Assembly: GCA_010405405.1 (NCBI GenBank)
Contig: MU004236.1
Location: 1,990,070-2,054,069, forward strand
Length of the DNA stretch: 64,000 nucleotides
Source of the DNA: Microthyrium microscopicum
Taxonomy: Eukaryota > Ascomycota > Dothideomycetes > Microthyriales > Microthyriaceae
Direction of reading: 5' to 3'
Positions 63,501 through 64,000 of this stretch are shown piece after piece. Position 1 is the stretch's first letter. Every line of letters starts with the position of its first letter. Under the pieces are notes generated by a model, which saw only the letters and a list, made by a program, of their open reading frames with translations, was not told where the DNA came from and did not search any database. Both the position numbers and the translations under genes were made by a program.

Positions 63501-64000
63501 GAATTAAGGAAGAGATAGAAAATATAAAGGATTTAGGTAGTGTTTTCTTTAAGGAAGGAGAAGTATTAAGAAGAGAAGATAAATAATAATAATAAAAGTA
63601 ATAACTTACTTACTATACTAAAGCCTAAAGGCGTAACTACTAAAAGTTAGCTATTTAGCCTAAACTTTAGGTTACTAAGCTATACTATCTATAAAAGAAT
63701 AAACTTAAGGAATTATTTAAAAGGACTTATTTAATTCTTATAATTACGAAAGATAGTAAGAAAGAGAGGTAATAATAAGAAAGAGGTTATAAGAATAAAA
63801 TAAAGAATTGCTCTCTCTACTAGAAACGCGACTAGAAGTTTATCTATTAATAGAGTTATTATAAAGCTATGCTATTCTGTATATAATAACTAAGTATAAG
63901 ATAGATTTAAAAGAACTTATTTAATCTAGTAATTATAGAATAGTAGTAAGAGAATAATAGTAAGAGAGATTTAGTAATAAGAAGATAGAAATATTCCTTC
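63501..64000. repeat. AT-rich window edge with diverged direct repeats
   Basis: Two diverged copies of an AAAAGRACTTATTTAAT... segment with a polar AGTAAGAGAG tail (about 63,718-63,790 and 63,908-63,980) lie about 190 bp apart. Purine-rich AAGAAG/AATAAT runs dominate. No gene is visible at the window end. Confidence 0.45.

Larger units (their letters stand above)
21260..64000. repeat. AT-rich, RIP-degenerated heterochromatin-like block
   Basis: About 43 kb with very low GC and almost no long open frame; only one exceeds 130 codons (48,122-48,523) and it is a repeat artefact. From 21.3 to 39.7 kb, CpA and TpG are close to absent, while CpT, ApG, GpC and CpG persist. That is what RIP leaves behind, since it turns C to T mainly in CpA. 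From about 40 kb onward more CpA and TpG survive, so the second half was mutated less, or later. Nested retroelements, DNA-transposon relics and satellites make up most of it. Confidence 0.93.

Overview
The window looks like nuclear DNA of a filamentous ascomycete. The protein-coding genes have short introns (44-216 nt) with GTAAGT-like donors and CTAAC/CTGAC-like branch sites. The second half carries the signature of repeat-induced point mutation (RIP): CpA and TpG are nearly absent and every reading frame is shattered. The protein set and the alternation of normal-GC and AT-rich blocks would fit a leotiomycete, but that class assignment is inference.

Layout. Bases 1 to about 21,250 are ordinary gene-rich DNA with six genes: (1) a Cys/His-rich protein with an F-box-like motif (369-2929, minus); (2) its head-to-head paralogue (4325-5818, plus), cut by one in-frame TAA; (3) a TBC-domain Rab-GAP with a C-terminal membrane anchor, TBC1D20/Gyp8-like (6117-7750, minus); (4) a 1,492-residue MMS1/DDB1/CPSF160-superfamily beta-propeller protein (9069-13683, plus); (5) a 1,436-residue PPR protein, probably mitochondrial (13990-18300, minus); (6) an eight-exon MFS transporter (18741-20724, minus).

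From about 21,260 to 64,000 the sequence turns abruptly AT-rich. It holds a Tc1/mariner relic, a Ty3/gypsy fossil (about 23.4-30.7 kb, probably resuming at 39.47-39.7 kb), and a second Ty3/gypsy fossil nested in it (30,687-39,465, with 268-bp LTRs and the 5-bp target duplication ATTAG). A 110-bp satellite follows, interrupted by a 10-N assembly gap (40,016-40,025). Next come a modular repeat array (about 40.3-45 kb), a 360-bp tandem duplication, a 63-bp minisatellite, a Plavaka/KDZ-type DNA transposon relic (about 53.5-57.3 kb, minus) and a large decayed gene for an SF1 (Upf1-like) helicase with Ser/Thr-rich 32-residue tandem repeats (about 58.4-63.5 kb, minus).

The six genes do unrelated cellular jobs (membrane traffic, genome maintenance or RNA processing, mitochondrial RNA, transport) and are not a biosynthetic cluster. 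The AT-rich block resembles pericentromeric, centromeric or subtelomeric heterochromatin. The nested retroelements, the modular array and the helicase relic are the parts most worth a second look.
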